DNA of 33,195 nt, from the NCBI GenBank assembly GCA_016936495.1, contig JAFGXT010000034.1:1-33195 (forward strand), in the 5' to 3' direction. This document shows, one piece after another, positions 8,180 through 17,516 of the stretch. This DNA is from Victivallales bacterium. Lineage in GTDB: Bacteria > Verrucomicrobiota > Lentisphaeria > Victivallales > SZUA-371. Position numbers and translations under genes: made by a program. The notes below the pieces were generated by a model, which did not search any database, had not been told where the DNA came from, and saw only the letters and a list, made by a program, of their open reading frames with translations. Position 1 is the first letter of the stretch. Each line of letters opens with the position of its first letter.

Positions 8180-10486
8180 ATGAAAAGATTTTTGTTATCA
8201 TTTTTCGCCCTTTTGTGTCTAAATATTTATGGCACTGAACTCAAAACTGTTCCATTATTTCATTCATGCAGCGTATACTGGGACGGCGAAAGTCAGGAGG
8301 CACCGATTATGGAATATCGCCGTACGGACGCGAAAACATGGCTCCGCGCCGCCAATATGGTCAACTCTCCCGATTATCCGGTATGGCGCGTCTCCTTGCT
8401 GCAACTGGAGGAAAACACCTCATACCAGCTTCGCCTTTCGCTTAAAGATAAAATCATTGCGGAAAACACCTTCACCACATGGTCGCCGGAAATAAAGATC
8501 GGAAGTACGATAAAATTGCCTCAGGGCGCGGCGAAAATCGATGTCAAGGGTAGCCCCGGTGCCTGGATACGCATCGTTCTGCCGGAAAAAGGTCTTGACG
8601 GTGGCGACAAAGAAGAGGCGGCGATACTTTTCGACGGCGCGGAATATGTCGTTTTGGAAAACGTCACCATCCGTGGCGGCAGGCAACACGCTATTCATAT
8701 TAAAAACTCCAGTAATATCAGAATTATCAATTGCGATGTCTCCGGCTGGGGCAGACCCAATAACAAACGGCACGCTCACCGCGGTATGTTCGTTGACGAT
8801 AGAAAAAGCATTATCAATTACGACGCCGGAGTATTTATCGACCTCAGCAGTGGCGTAGTCATCGAGCGTAATTATATGCACGATCCTCGCGGTGGCGCCA
8901 ACTCCTGGCTGTATGAGCATCCAGCCGGCCCCTGTGCGGTATACGTGCACGCTAAAGGCTCCACCGTTATCCGCTATAATGATTTTATTGGTTCTGACCA
9001 GCACCGTTGGAACGACGTCATCGAAGGCGTACGCAACGGCTTTCCTGATGGCGGTTTCGCCCGCGACGCCGACGTCTATGGGAACATTATGCTTCTTGGC
9101 AATGACGACGGCATTGAGTTAGACGGCGGTCAGATGAACGTCCGTGTCTGGGGTAATCAGTTTGAGGGCTCTCTCACCGGTATAAGCACCGCGCCGTGCA
9201 TCCGGGGGCCTGCTTATATATGGAATAATCTGATCGTGCGCCTGGGCGATGAGGACGGCGTAGGGGGACAAGGCTTCAAAAACGGTTACACTTTTTGCGG
9301 TCAGGGTATGATATATGCCTTTCATAATACTCTGCTGTGCAAGACCGCGCTGGGTCCTTTCGGCAAAGGCGACGGTCCGCGCCGATATATAACAACCCGC
9401 AATAATGTCTTTGACGGCGATCACGGTGTCTTTCCAATGTCGCAAGTGGCGGAAAAATGTGATTTTGATTATGATCTGTATTGGTCAAGTTATGAAGATA
9501 TTCGCGAAAGGACAACTGAACGCTTAAACGCCTCCGGGTTGGAAAAGCACGGACTTATGGCAAAGCCGATTTACAAGAACGCCGCCGCTGGAGATTACCG
9601 CTTAGCGCCGAAAAGTCCCGGTTTTAATATTGCGACAGAAAATATTCCCGGCCTGGAAAACTTTTCCTCCGCTCCAGGCATAAAAGGCGATATTCCTTTG
9701 CGTCCGACTCCGCTTCGGCTAAGTCGTAGCCACATTGATTTCGCCGAACCTGGTATTAATGAGGTCAGAATGTCTATCAGTATTGCCGAAGGCGCGGAAA
9801 AACGCTTCCGCGTCCTGAAAAACGCCGCGTTCGACTATTTTGAGGTTTCGCCCTCGGAAGGAGTGTTGCGCAACGGCAAACCGGTTGAACTCAAGATAAA
9901 ACTTTTGCGCAAAGATGAGAACAAGCGCTTCAAAGGCGCGTTCATGATCAAATTAGACGATGGTTTTTCGCGTCCGGTAACGGTATATTCCGGTCAGGAC
10001 GCGGAATTTAATATTGCCGCCGATACGCCGGGAGTAATCGCGCTGTTGAAGCCGGAAAACGCGCAGAGCAATGTCTATGAAATCACGGATTTCGAGGGCA
10101 GACGAGCTATGATCCTGAAAGGAGATAATCGCAAACTGAATGAAGACAAGACGGCGGAGTTCCGTTTCAGCGTTCCTGAGAAAAACTGGTATTACCTGGC
10201 GATATGTTTCCGTCCGCTGACGCCATACCGCAGCTTATCATCAATCTTCTACAAGATTGACGATGGTGAATTCGGCATGAGTCTGATGCGCTATTCTTCC
10301 AACTGGTGCTGGGCGGGACTTACAAACCGTAATATCCGTCAACGCGGCTGGTTCATACCGCTAAAATTGACAAAAGGCGAGCACACGTTGACGATATCGG
10401 CGCGCGATGACATAGCGGTGAGTGCTTTTGCCATCCTCCGCGATCCCGAAGTAGTCAGCCGTAACTACGGCAAAAGCAAACGTTGA
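8180..10486 (+). CDS. Secreted right-handed parallel beta-helix protein, probable polysaccharide-active enzyme
   Basis: A signal peptide (residues 1-18, cut after N-I-Y-G) is followed by a fibronectin-III-like domain (about 25-105). Next comes a long run of beta-helix coils (about 120-450) with repeated turns such as V-V-L-E-N-V-T-I-R-G-G and N-I-R-I-I-N-C-D-V-S-G, as in pectate lyase and polygalacturonase-like folds. The C-terminal part (about 510-768) is beta-rich and resembles accessory or carbohydrate-binding domains. I cannot identify catalytic residues securely, so lyase, hydrolase or simple binding are all open. AAGGAAAG precedes ATG 8180. Its place after a sugar-sensing regulator and a pseudopilin suggests an induced, exported enzyme acting on a polysaccharide. 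Confidence 0.8.
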   Translation: MKRFLLSFFALLCLNIYGTELKTVPLFHSCSVYWDGESQEAPIMEYRRTDAKTWLRAANMVNSPDYPVWRVSLLQLEENTSYQLRLSLKDKIIAENTFTTWSPEIKIGSTIKLPQGAAKIDVKGSPGAWIRIVLPEKGLDGGDKEEAAILFDGAEYVVLENVTIRGGRQHAIHIKNSSNIRIINCDVSGWGRPNNKRHAHRGMFVDDRKSIINYDAGVFIDLSSGVVIERNYMHDPRGGANSWLYEHPAGPCAVYVHAKGSTVIRYNDFIGSDQHRWNDVIEGVRNGFPDGGFARDADVYGNIMLLGNDDGIELDGGQMNVRVWGNQFEGSLTGISTAPCIRGPAYIWNNLIVRLGDEDGVGGQGFKNGYTFCGQGMIYAFHNTLLCKTALGPFGKGDGPRRYITTRNNVFDGDHGVFPMSQVAEKCDFDYDLYWSSYEDIRERTTERLNASGLEKHGLMAKPIYKNAAAGDYRLAPKSPGFNIATENIPGLENFSSAPGIKGDIPLRPTPLRLSRSHIDFAEPGINEVRMSISIAEGAEKRFRVLKNAAFDYFEVSPSEGVLRNGKPVELKIKLLRKDENKRFKGAFMIKLDDGFSRPVTVYSGQDAEFNIAADTPGVIALLKPENAQSNVYEITDFEGRRAMILKGDNRKLNEDKTAEFRFSVPEKNWYYLAICFRPLTPYRSLSSIFYKIDDGEFGMSLMRYSSNWCWAGLTNRNIRQRGWFIPLKLTKGEHTLTISARDDIAVSAFAILRDPEVVSRNYGKSKR

Positions 10487-10502
10487 TCATTGACCATGAA
10501 AC

Positions 10503-10525
10503 ACCCGGCATGACCACCGGGTTTT
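10503..10525 (+). terminator. Probable intrinsic terminator after the beta-helix gene
   Basis: ACCCGG (10503-10508) pairs with CCGGGT (10517-10522) across an 8-nt loop and is followed by TTT. The stem is only 6 bp, so it is a modest terminator. Confidence 0.45.
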
Positions 10526-10528
10526 ACT

Positions 10529-10591
10529 TCAACTCCGGTAATTAAGATCCCGGAAAAGTATGTATCTGCGATCATGGTATAATTCTTCCAG
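10529..10591 (-). pseudogene. Remnant of the 3' end of a GT-C membrane glycosyltransferase gene
   Basis: Read on the minus strand, 20 codons and a stop give L-E-E-L-Y-H-D-R-R-Y-I-L-F-R-D-L-N-Y-R-S. The 557-aa membrane protein at 13102-14775 ends with almost the same stretch; 16 of 19 aligned residues are identical. The DNA similarity runs past the stop codon (GGTTTTACTTCAA in both). A short deletion in this copy brings the stop forward. Upstream of it no open frame continues, so only the tail of a former paralogue is left. Confidence 0.8.
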
Positions 10592-10662
10592 GCTCTGGGT
10601 TTGTTGGAGCCGTCATTATGAATTTGCATAAATAATTAAGTCTGAATTAGAATGAAAGATCA

Positions 10663-10690
10663 TTGATATTTGTGCCTATGGGTGTAATTT
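10663..10690 (+). promoter_or_regulatory. Possible promoter for the GT2 / GT-C pair
   Basis: TTGATA (10663-10668), a 16-bp spacer and TAATTT (10685-10690), about 38 nt before the GT2 start. The match to consensus is moderate. Confidence 0.35.
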
Positions 10691-10727
10691 ACATTTTTAA
10701 ACAACAGCCAATCAGAGATGTTTATTT

Positions 10728-11705
10728 ATGGTATCATTTGGAAAAAAGATCAAATATAAAGTATCACTGCTGATACCATGCTATAATGAGCAGGAAGTGT
10801 TACCCATGTTGCGCAGAGAACTGAGCGCTTTTGCCGTAACGCTTTCGGAAAAAGGTTATGATCATGAGATAATCCTTGTGGATGACGGAAGCAGCGACAT
10901 GACCTGGGTGCAGATAGGTGAATGGGCGGCAGATGACTCTGATCATGTAATTGGAATTGAACTGTCTCGCAATTTTGGTCATCAGATGGCGTTGACATGT
11001 GCTTATGAAATAGCGGCAGGGGACGTCTGCGTCAGTATAGATGCGGATCTTCAGGATCCACTGGAAGTTATTTTCGAGATGTTGGAGAAGCATGAAGCGG
11101 GAGCCGATATCGTTCTTGGAGTGAGGCGCTCCAGAGAAGCCGAGACTTTTTTCAAGCTGACCACTGCAAAATTGTATTACAAGGCACTGCATATGCTGGG
11201 ATTGAAGTTTATAGAGAAGGACTGCGGCGATTTCAGGCTGATGAACAGGCGCGGCGTCAAGGCTCTCTTGTCTATGCGGGAGCGTAACAGAATGCTTCGG
11301 GCAATGGTGTGCTGGACTGGATTCAAGGTTGACAAGGTATATTTTGATCGGAGGGCAAGAGCCGCAGGGGAGACAAAATATCCTCTGCGAAAGATGATGC
11401 TGCTGGCAATGGATGGAGTGATCTCATTTTCCACTCTTCCACTGAGATTTGCATACTGGTTTGCATCAGTTATAGGTCTTATCATAATGGGTTATCTGGC
11501 TTACACTCTGATGAAATATCTATTTTTCAACGGACGTCTTGTCGACGGTTGGACCAGCATCATCCTTGCGGTGTGCGCATTCGGATTTGTAAATCTTTTC
11601 TGCATCGGACTTATCGGCGAATATGTTGGAAGAATATATGATGAAGTCAAGAAGAGACCTCTTTATTTCGTAAGAACGAACACCCGTGATAAGAATGAAT
11701 ATTAA
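10728..11705 (+). CDS. GT2 polyprenyl-phosphate glycosyltransferase (GtrB/DPM1-like)
   Basis: Transfers a sugar from a nucleotide sugar to undecaprenyl phosphate on the inner face of the membrane, giving a lipid-linked donor for GT-C enzymes. The GT-A core has S-L-L-I-P-C-Y-N-E (13-21), VDDGSSD (51-57) and the metal-binding D-A-D-L-Q-D-P (105-111), then R-R-x-R-x-x-G-x-(T/S)-K-Y near 207-217. Two C-terminal membrane helices (about 243-272 and 278-300) are typical of GtrB-type proteins. Length 325 aa is normal. The ribosome-binding site before ATG 10728 is weak. The next gene overlaps its end, and that membrane protein is a plausible user of the lipid-linked sugar. Codon use is more A/T-rich than in the neighbouring operons. 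Confidence 0.9.
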   Translation: MVSFGKKIKYKVSLLIPCYNEQEVLPMLRRELSAFAVTLSEKGYDHEIILVDDGSSDMTWVQIGEWAADDSDHVIGIELSRNFGHQMALTCAYEIAAGDVCVSIDADLQDPLEVIFEMLEKHEAGADIVLGVRRSREAETFFKLTTAKLYYKALHMLGLKFIEKDCGDFRLMNRRGVKALLSMRERNRMLRAMVCWTGFKVDKVYFDRRARAAGETKYPLRKMMLLAMDGVISFSTLPLRFAYWFASVIGLIIMGYLAYTLMKYLFFNGRLVDGWTSIILAVCAFGFVNLFCIGLIGEYVGRIYDEVKKRPLYFVRTNTRDKNEY

Positions 11706-13092
11706 CCACCTTTGGGCTTTCCTTACAAAATACCGCTGGTTCCTTGTTGCGATTCCGTTGACAGCAGTTTATTCTGCGCTTTTCGGGATATACATCAACA
11801 ATGACGTTGACAACACCTGGTCGACTGCCTGGATATACAACCTTTGGAATTATGGAATCCAGAAGGATATTGTATTTTGTGAAAACGACGAGTCATATTG
11901 GGGAGTGAAATACTTTTCTCATATCTATTGTTATTTTTATGGCGCGCTACTTTCAGTGCTCGGTTGGACAAAATACAATGTTTTTGCCATATCTTTAGGA
12001 TTAACCACGGCGGGTCTCTTCTTCTGGAAGAAGATAGCCGACAGGATATTTAAGGACAGCGACAAAGTATTCGTTTTCATTTCCATGCTTGCTCTATCCG
12101 GAGTTGTCATCGCGACTGCCAACAAGGCAAGAAGTGACGCATTCGTATTCATGTTTATGGCTCTTTCCATATATTTATTTATCGGCAGGCACTATTTTTT
12201 CTCAATGTTGAGCGCATGCGTTGCCGTTGAGACACATCCAATCGGCGTAATAACGTTTTTTTATCTGGCTTCGTATGTTTTCTGTTTCGAGCAAGATATT
12301 CTTTTTTTAAGGAAAAAGAAGGAATTGGGACAGATTGCAGCAGGGGTGTTTTGTGGAATTGTGATATATCTGCTATTGCATTACAACAATCTGAGTGGCC
12401 TTCAGGCGACGCTCAATAGTGGGACATCCTCCGGGCCATCCAATTTTCTCGCCGCTCACTTCTGGGGCCGGAGCAGCTACTGGTTCAGGTTCATACCTGA
12501 ACTCGTTATTTTTATAGCGGCGTATGGGTTTCACTTTGTCTTTTTCAAAAAGGAGAAGATTTTTTTCCCTCTGACGGCATTGATGATACTAGTAAGTTCT
12601 TTTTTACTGAGACGTGGTAACTTTCACTATGCGGTGTTTGCATATCCTGCATTTCTAATGCTGGCAGTAAATACGTTTTCAAGACCAGTGCATGGTATGA
12701 AGTTGCTACTTTTGCTCTGGATGTTACTTATGATTCCGCAGTACGCGCTTCTTACGTGGAAGAATAATCCGGGTCGAGATTATCCGCAATATATCCGAGA
12801 CCTATCGAAAGTCAGTTTTGCGGAAAACACCAGAATATACGGGATGCCTTCAGACTGGTTCGCCTTGTGTAGATACAGAGAATTCAGGGATATTAGTTCA
12901 TTCAGGAACGATGTTGAATGTTATGTAATCCGGCATCATGGCACTATATATATGGTCAAAGATTATGCTTACAGGCTTGATAACGATCCGGCAAGATGGC
13001 AGATACGTATTATCATAACCATAAAGCCGAAATCTGGTGGGATTATTGAAATCCTTCATATTACCCCAATAGGTCTCGCTAATCATCCCTGA
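11695..13092 (+). CDS. Multi-pass membrane protein, probable GT-C superfamily glycosyltransferase
   Basis: About 465 residues with some ten predicted membrane helices. The first periplasmic loop has an acidic cluster, N-N-D-V-D-N-T-W, where GT-C enzymes keep their catalytic Asp/Glu. A later loop carries A-N-K-A-R-S-D-A-F, like the R-x-D seen in ArnT/PMT-type proteins. The C-terminal 120 residues are soluble and probably periplasmic. I cannot name a substrate. ATG 11695 overlaps the end of the GT2 gene by 11 nt; GTG 11686 is an alternative, and neither has a clear Shine-Dalgarno, so translational coupling is likely. It ends 9 bp from the convergent GT-C gene. Confidence 0.75.
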   Translation: MNINHLWAFLTKYRWFLVAIPLTAVYSALFGIYINNDVDNTWSTAWIYNLWNYGIQKDIVFCENDESYWGVKYFSHIYCYFYGALLSVLGWTKYNVFAISLGLTTAGLFFWKKIADRIFKDSDKVFVFISMLALSGVVIATANKARSDAFVFMFMALSIYLFIGRHYFFSMLSACVAVETHPIGVITFFYLASYVFCFEQDILFLRKKKELGQIAAGVFCGIVIYLLLHYNNLSGLQATLNSGTSSGPSNFLAAHFWGRSSYWFRFIPELVIFIAAYGFHFVFFKKEKIFFPLTALMILVSSFLLRRGNFHYAVFAYPAFLMLAVNTFSRPVHGMKLLLLLWMLLMIPQYALLTWKNNPGRDYPQYIRDLSKVSFAENTRIYGMPSDWFALCRYREFRDISSFRNDVECYVIRHHGTIYMVKDYAYRLDNDPARWQIRIIITIKPKSGGIIEILHITPIGLANHP

Positions 13093-13101
13093 TACCTGGT
13101 T

Positions 13102-14775
13102 TTACTTCAATTCCGGCTTCTGCCGGTAATTGATATTGCGGAAGAGTATGTATCTGCGATCATGATATACTTCTTCCAGTTTCATTCGCTGATTCAACCA
13201 CTCCCTCTTATCCTGGTGGGATTTCCTTACCAGTATAAAGGCGATGTTCTCAATCGCAATCGGGAGTTTGTAACCGTGTGAGCTCCCGTGTTGAAGATCA
13301 TACCAGGATATTACCGGAAGATTGGTGTAGTAACCCAGCGAATTAAAATCTGACACCAGTAGCGGAGCAGAATAAAAATGACATTCATAGGCGGTATGCT
13401 CACCATACTGGCGGTTAAGATCGGACGCGTTGATGATGTTTATGATCTCGCGCTGATGGCGGAAGGGCAGGTCTTTGCCGAAATAATCCGACCAGACGCT
13501 TTTGATTCCCTGTTGATATGAGCCCACCATGATGACTGCGGCCACCAGCCACTCCAGTCTGAGTTTAAGCAAGCGCACGGGCAGATAACGCCCGATAAGC
13601 GTGTGTATGTATTCGAGCCCGGCTGCACTCCAGCATAGATACAGCGGTATGGAACTCTGTACATAGCGGCTCGATACATACAGATACCTGTCCGCTATGG
13701 CTATCTGCAAAACAATCAGCAGGATATGACCTAGAAACAAGATCGCCATAACCGTGTCATATTTGTTCCAGGCACGGGTCTTTATCCTCATGACTACACC
13801 CGCAAACGCCAGCACAAACATAAACGGATACAGCCCTTTCAGTAGTTTCGCCACAAAGTTGCCGAATGAATAGCCTCTTTTACTTCTATGGGAAGACTCT
13901 GCCAACTCCGTGTTTTTCACGGTGACCGGAGCGGTTGTTTGCGTGTTCGCGTTCTGAATTACAGCCGGAGTCGATTCCAAAGAGGGCGCATCGATAAGCT
14001 CATGCCGCGAAGCGTCATTTTTTATACATGTTATCCAGGGCATGCTTGCCGACATCTGCTCAAGTAGTCTGCCATGCCGCGATTCAGGCACAGGATAACC
14101 GATGCTGTGGTATTGAAATATCAGCCATGGCGTGATGATTAACAAAGCGGTAAGACCGGTCAGGACAGGACGCCATAATTTACGTAAGCCGTTTTTGCGG
14201 ATCTCATAAAACGCCACCATGGCGATAATCATTATCGCGTAAAGAGCGTTGTCCCCGCGCAACAAGGTCATTGCTCCGGTAATCACCCCAGTCCAAATCA
14301 AATATGTCCAGCGCCCTGAAGCCAGCAGGCGCACCAGCGCCCAGGCGGCGGCAATGATTAGAAAACTTTTTACGCTGTCCCGATTCCCGTCTCCAATCAG
14401 GGACAACAGCGGATAACAGAACACCAGAAGCGATGAGGCCAGCAAAGCCGTCCTGCGGCTTCCTGATAAGGTAATAACGCAGTAGTACAAAGGGTATACG
14501 GAAAACGCAAAGCATAGCCAGTTGATAAACTTGCAGGCAAAAAAACCGTCTACCGGAAGTATATACGCCACCACTCCCGTCAGCACAGAAAACAACGGTA
14601 GAAACCGTGAGTGAAATGCTCTCAGGAAATCCCCCTGCGCAAAAGCCTCCGCCATATACGCATAACGGCTGGAACAATCATCCTCCGGAGTGAACTGAAA
14701 CAGCATCGGCAACGCCAGCAACGCGGTCAAAACAAACATTACATGAACATTAAATAAATCCGGTTTTCTTAGCAT
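13102..14775 (-). CDS. GT-C / ArnT-PMT-like membrane glycosyltransferase
   Basis: Integral membrane protein of 557 aa with about ten or more helices. After the first helix (about 11-27) comes F-T-P-E-D-D-C-S-S-R-Y, an acidic motif (E31-D33) at the place where GT39/GT83-type enzymes bind metal and acceptor. D-G-N-R-D-S and L-L-R-G-D-N-A-L-Y follow in later loops. A Ser/Thr/Ala-rich soluble insert lies near 245-300, and a soluble domain closes the protein. It likely adds a sugar from a lipid carrier to a surface glycan, but donor and acceptor are unknown. It is transcribed alone, divergent from the WbaP-like gene. A fragment of a paralogous gene's 3' end survives at 10529-10591. Confidence 0.78.
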   Translation of the reverse strand: MLRKPDLFNVHVMFVLTALLALPMLFQFTPEDDCSSRYAYMAEAFAQGDFLRAFHSRFLPLFSVLTGVVAYILPVDGFFACKFINWLCFAFSVYPLYYCVITLSGSRRTALLASSLLVFCYPLLSLIGDGNRDSVKSFLIIAAAWALVRLLASGRWTYLIWTGVITGAMTLLRGDNALYAIMIIAMVAFYEIRKNGLRKLWRPVLTGLTALLIITPWLIFQYHSIGYPVPESRHGRLLEQMSASMPWITCIKNDASRHELIDAPSLESTPAVIQNANTQTTAPVTVKNTELAESSHRSKRGYSFGNFVAKLLKGLYPFMFVLAFAGVVMRIKTRAWNKYDTVMAILFLGHILLIVLQIAIADRYLYVSSRYVQSSIPLYLCWSAAGLEYIHTLIGRYLPVRLLKLRLEWLVAAVIMVGSYQQGIKSVWSDYFGKDLPFRHQREIINIINASDLNRQYGEHTAYECHFYSAPLLVSDFNSLGYYTNLPVISWYDLQHGSSHGYKLPIAIENIAFILVRKSHQDKREWLNQRMKLEEVYHDRRYILFRNINYRQKPELK

Positions 14776-14876
14776 TGAAACAAAAATCCTTTACATTTTT
14801 TAGATAATCTTTCCTTGAATAATATGTCGCTCATATTACATTAATCAAACGTATTTTAACGCAAATAAGGTAGGGA

Positions 14877-16346
14877 ATGAAAAAAAAAGGCGATATTCTT
14901 AAGTATGATATAAAATTCCCTTGGCTCAGAAACTGCTTACTTGTCCTGTCTGACCTTGTCGCCATCATCATTCCAGGGGTAATCTTAAATCTTGTCGCGA
15001 ACTGGATCACGGGTAGTGTGCTGTGTTCATATACTACTCTCGTGATTTTCATGCTGGCGTTTGTAGTAACAGGAGAAAAAGTCAAGCTGTATAATGGTTG
15101 TTTTTTTTCTCCGGGCTTTCCGCTGGCACCGCAGGAGGAGTTGAGACGGATGTTCTACGTGCTTATGGGATTGCTCACAATCCGGCTTTTTCATTTCCCG
15201 GAATTCCCCATATTGGTAAGTATCGGCAACCTGAAGAGTTCTACCGACTATCTGGTCAAAATAATTCTCACCTATCTGCCCTTGCCTTTCATTTTTTTCT
15301 CTATGATCTGGCTGAGGTGGCTGGCGCGGACACTTATGGTCAGGTTAAAAATGGGCATGACCCCGGTGGCGGTCTGGGGGGCGGGAAAGAGCGGTCAACT
15401 CCTGGTGGATATACTGAAAAAAAGCCGTTATCATGGATTGACGCCGATAATTATTCTGGATGACGATCCGAAGAAATCAGGGACTTTTATTAATGGAATT
15501 CCCGTGCGACGGTTCGATAATAAAGTCAAAAACTTATTGAAAGGCGCCCAAATAACACATGTGATATTATGCCTGCCATTTGAGTTTTTGATAGATAAGG
15601 TCAAAGCCTGCAATAATGTATTCAAGCAGGTAAGCATTCTCGGGGCGGTACATGACTTCCCCAACAGCGGCTCGTATCTGCATGATCTGTACGGTCTGAC
15701 CATTGTCGAATACAGATCCGGACTTAGAGTGCCGGTCAACATTTTTTGCCGCTACTGCCTTAATACAGTGTTGTCTTTCTGTGCGATAATAATTTTCCTT
15801 CCGCTTATGCTGCTGATCGCGGCTATAGTGAAAATCACTTCACCCGGTCCGGTGCTGTACCGGGCTCGCCGCCTGGGGAAAAACGGCAAGGATATTCACA
15901 TATACAAATTCAGAACCATGTATCATGACGCAGCCGAAAGGCTGGAGGAATTGCTGGAAGAAAATCCCGCGTTAAAAAAAGAATGGGAAAAGAGTTTTAA
16001 GCTCAAAAACGATCCCCGCATAACTCCCGTGGGGGCGTTTCTGCGCAAAACCAGCATGGACGAACTGCCACAGATACTCTCCGTCATAAAAGGGGAACTC
16101 AATCTGGTCGGTCCCCGCCCTATAGTCGCCGGAGAAATAAAATATTACGGCAAAGACTATGCACTGGTCTCCAGTGTTTCTCCGGGGCTTACCGGTATGT
16201 GGCAGGTGTCCGGACGCAGCAATACCTCATATGACGAGCGGGTGCTGCTGGAAAAATACTATGTCCTGAACTGGAGTCCCTGGCTGGACATATACATCAT
16301 AATAAAAACCGTACTTGAAGTCATCCTGTGCCGCGGGGCTTACTGA
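14877..16346 (+). CDS. Polyprenyl-phosphate sugar-1-phosphate transferase (WbaP-like initiating enzyme)
   Basis: Starts surface-polysaccharide repeat units by moving a sugar-1-phosphate from a nucleotide sugar to undecaprenyl phosphate. The N-terminal 150 residues hold about four membrane helices. A Rossmann-like domain (about 160-280) begins V-A-V-W-G-A-G-K-S-G-Q-L-L. The C-terminal catalytic domain (about 290-489) follows, with a membrane helix, then S-P-G-P-V-L-Y-R-A-R-R, I-Y-K-F-R-T-M, T-S-M-D-E-L-P-Q and N-L-V-G-P-R-P, all hallmark blocks of the family. The three-part layout is that of WbaP/Cps2E large enzymes. AAGG and GGG precede ATG 14877. The GT4 gene starts 2 nt after its stop. Which sugar is used cannot be read from sequence. 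Confidence 0.93.
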   Translation: MKKKGDILKYDIKFPWLRNCLLVLSDLVAIIIPGVILNLVANWITGSVLCSYTTLVIFMLAFVVTGEKVKLYNGCFFSPGFPLAPQEELRRMFYVLMGLLTIRLFHFPEFPILVSIGNLKSSTDYLVKIILTYLPLPFIFFSMIWLRWLARTLMVRLKMGMTPVAVWGAGKSGQLLVDILKKSRYHGLTPIIILDDDPKKSGTFINGIPVRRFDNKVKNLLKGAQITHVILCLPFEFLIDKVKACNNVFKQVSILGAVHDFPNSGSYLHDLYGLTIVEYRSGLRVPVNIFCRYCLNTVLSFCAIIIFLPLMLLIAAIVKITSPGPVLYRARRLGKNGKDIHIYKFRTMYHDAAERLEELLEENPALKKEWEKSFKLKNDPRITPVGAFLRKTSMDELPQILSVIKGELNLVGPRPIVAGEIKYYGKDYALVSSVSPGLTGMWQVSGRSNTSYDERVLLEKYYVLNWSPWLDIYIIIKTVLEVILCRGAY

Positions 16347-16348
16347 TT

Positions 16349-17461
16349 ATGAAGACTTTGCTCTTGCATTACTGGCTGATCAATGACCGTGGTGGGGAAA
16401 AAGTGCTCAAAATATTCGCCGACATGTTTAAAAACGCGGATATTCTTACTCACGTTTACGACCCGGATAAATTCCAGGATACATTCCGCACTCATCAAAT
16501 CCGACGTACCTTTATTGATGCGTTACCGATGGCGCGGAAGAATTATCAGAAATACCTGCCGCTCATGCCCCTGGCGTTAAAGTTGACCAATGTGTCAGAA
16601 TATGATTTTCTCCTGAGCAGTGAATCCGGCCCAATCAAAGGAGTTAAAAAAGCTTCAGGCGCAATGCACGTGTGCTATTGCCATACACCAATGCGCTACG
16701 TGTGGGATATGTATGAACAGTATCGCGATAATTCCGGCTACATTACCCGTGGTGCGATGTCTTTATTTCACCGCTATTTGCAGAATTATGACCTGAAATC
16801 AGCGGAGCAAGTAGACCATTTCATCGCCAACTCCGCCTTTGTCGCAGAACGTATAAAACGCATTTACAAACGGAATTCGACCGTGATCCACCCGCCGGTA
16901 AACGTTGCCTACTATTCCCGACAGCCGCGAATGGAAAAGGATTTCTTTTTGTACGCGGGAGAGCTGTGCCGCTATAAACGCCCGGACATAGTGGTCGAGG
17001 CATTCCGCAAAAACCGTCGGCGGCTGATAGTGGCAGGATGTGGCAATGAACTTGAAACTTTGCGCAAACAGGCTTCTGACAGCTCCAATATTGAGTTCCA
17101 CGGGCGTGTCTCCGATGATGAATTGCGGAATCTGTACCGTTCATGCCGGGCATTGATTTTTCCCGGACTTGAAGATTTCGGCATAATTCCGCTGGAGGCA
17201 CAGGCGGCGGGCGCTCCGGTTGTGGCCTATGGCGCAGGCGGAGCACTGGAGACCGTGATGGATAATAAAACCGGACTGTTGTTCGGTGAACAAACGGCAA
17301 CAGCATTGCTTGAAACGCTGGAAAATTTTGACGCCATGAGCTTTGAGACGGAAGTGATACGCAGTCACGCCTCGGGCTTTTCTGAAACGCATTTCAGTAG
17401 ACGGTTGCACGATTTCCTCCTGCAATGCAACCCCTCCCTGCCTCTGACCCAAAAGGCATGA
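16349..17461 (+). CDS. GT4 family glycosyltransferase (group 1)
   Basis: Adds a sugar, by family precedent often mannose or a related hexose, to the lipid-linked unit begun by the upstream WbaP-like enzyme; cytoplasmic or membrane-associated. It has the GT-B fold. The N-terminal domain carries N-D-R-G-G-E-K-V and C-Y-C-H-T-P-M-R-Y-V-W-D. The C-terminal domain carries Y-A-G-E-L-C-R-Y-K-R-P-D and the E-x7-E motif E-D-F-G-I-I-P-L-E followed by A-A-G-A-P-V-V-A-Y. I place the start at ATG 16349, 2 nt after the previous stop; a GTG at 16328 inside the upstream gene is in frame but the seven residues it adds do not fit the family's start. Confidence 0.92.
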   Translation: MKTLLLHYWLINDRGGEKVLKIFADMFKNADILTHVYDPDKFQDTFRTHQIRRTFIDALPMARKNYQKYLPLMPLALKLTNVSEYDFLLSSESGPIKGVKKASGAMHVCYCHTPMRYVWDMYEQYRDNSGYITRGAMSLFHRYLQNYDLKSAEQVDHFIANSAFVAERIKRIYKRNSTVIHPPVNVAYYSRQPRMEKDFFLYAGELCRYKRPDIVVEAFRKNRRRLIVAGCGNELETLRKQASDSSNIEFHGRVSDDELRNLYRSCRALIFPGLEDFGIIPLEAQAAGAPVVAYGAGGALETVMDNKTGLLFGEQTATALLETLENFDAMSFETEVIRSHASGFSETHFSRRLHDFLLQCNPSLPLTQKA

Positions 17462-17516
17462 CGGGCAAGTGCAATTACCTGTCTTTGGATTTTACACTGC
17501 TGGAACATAAGAATTA

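Noticed and set aside
8420-9004. 194-codon minus-strand frame
   Set aside because: Shadow of the beta-helix gene, with no ribosome-binding site or recognisable domain.
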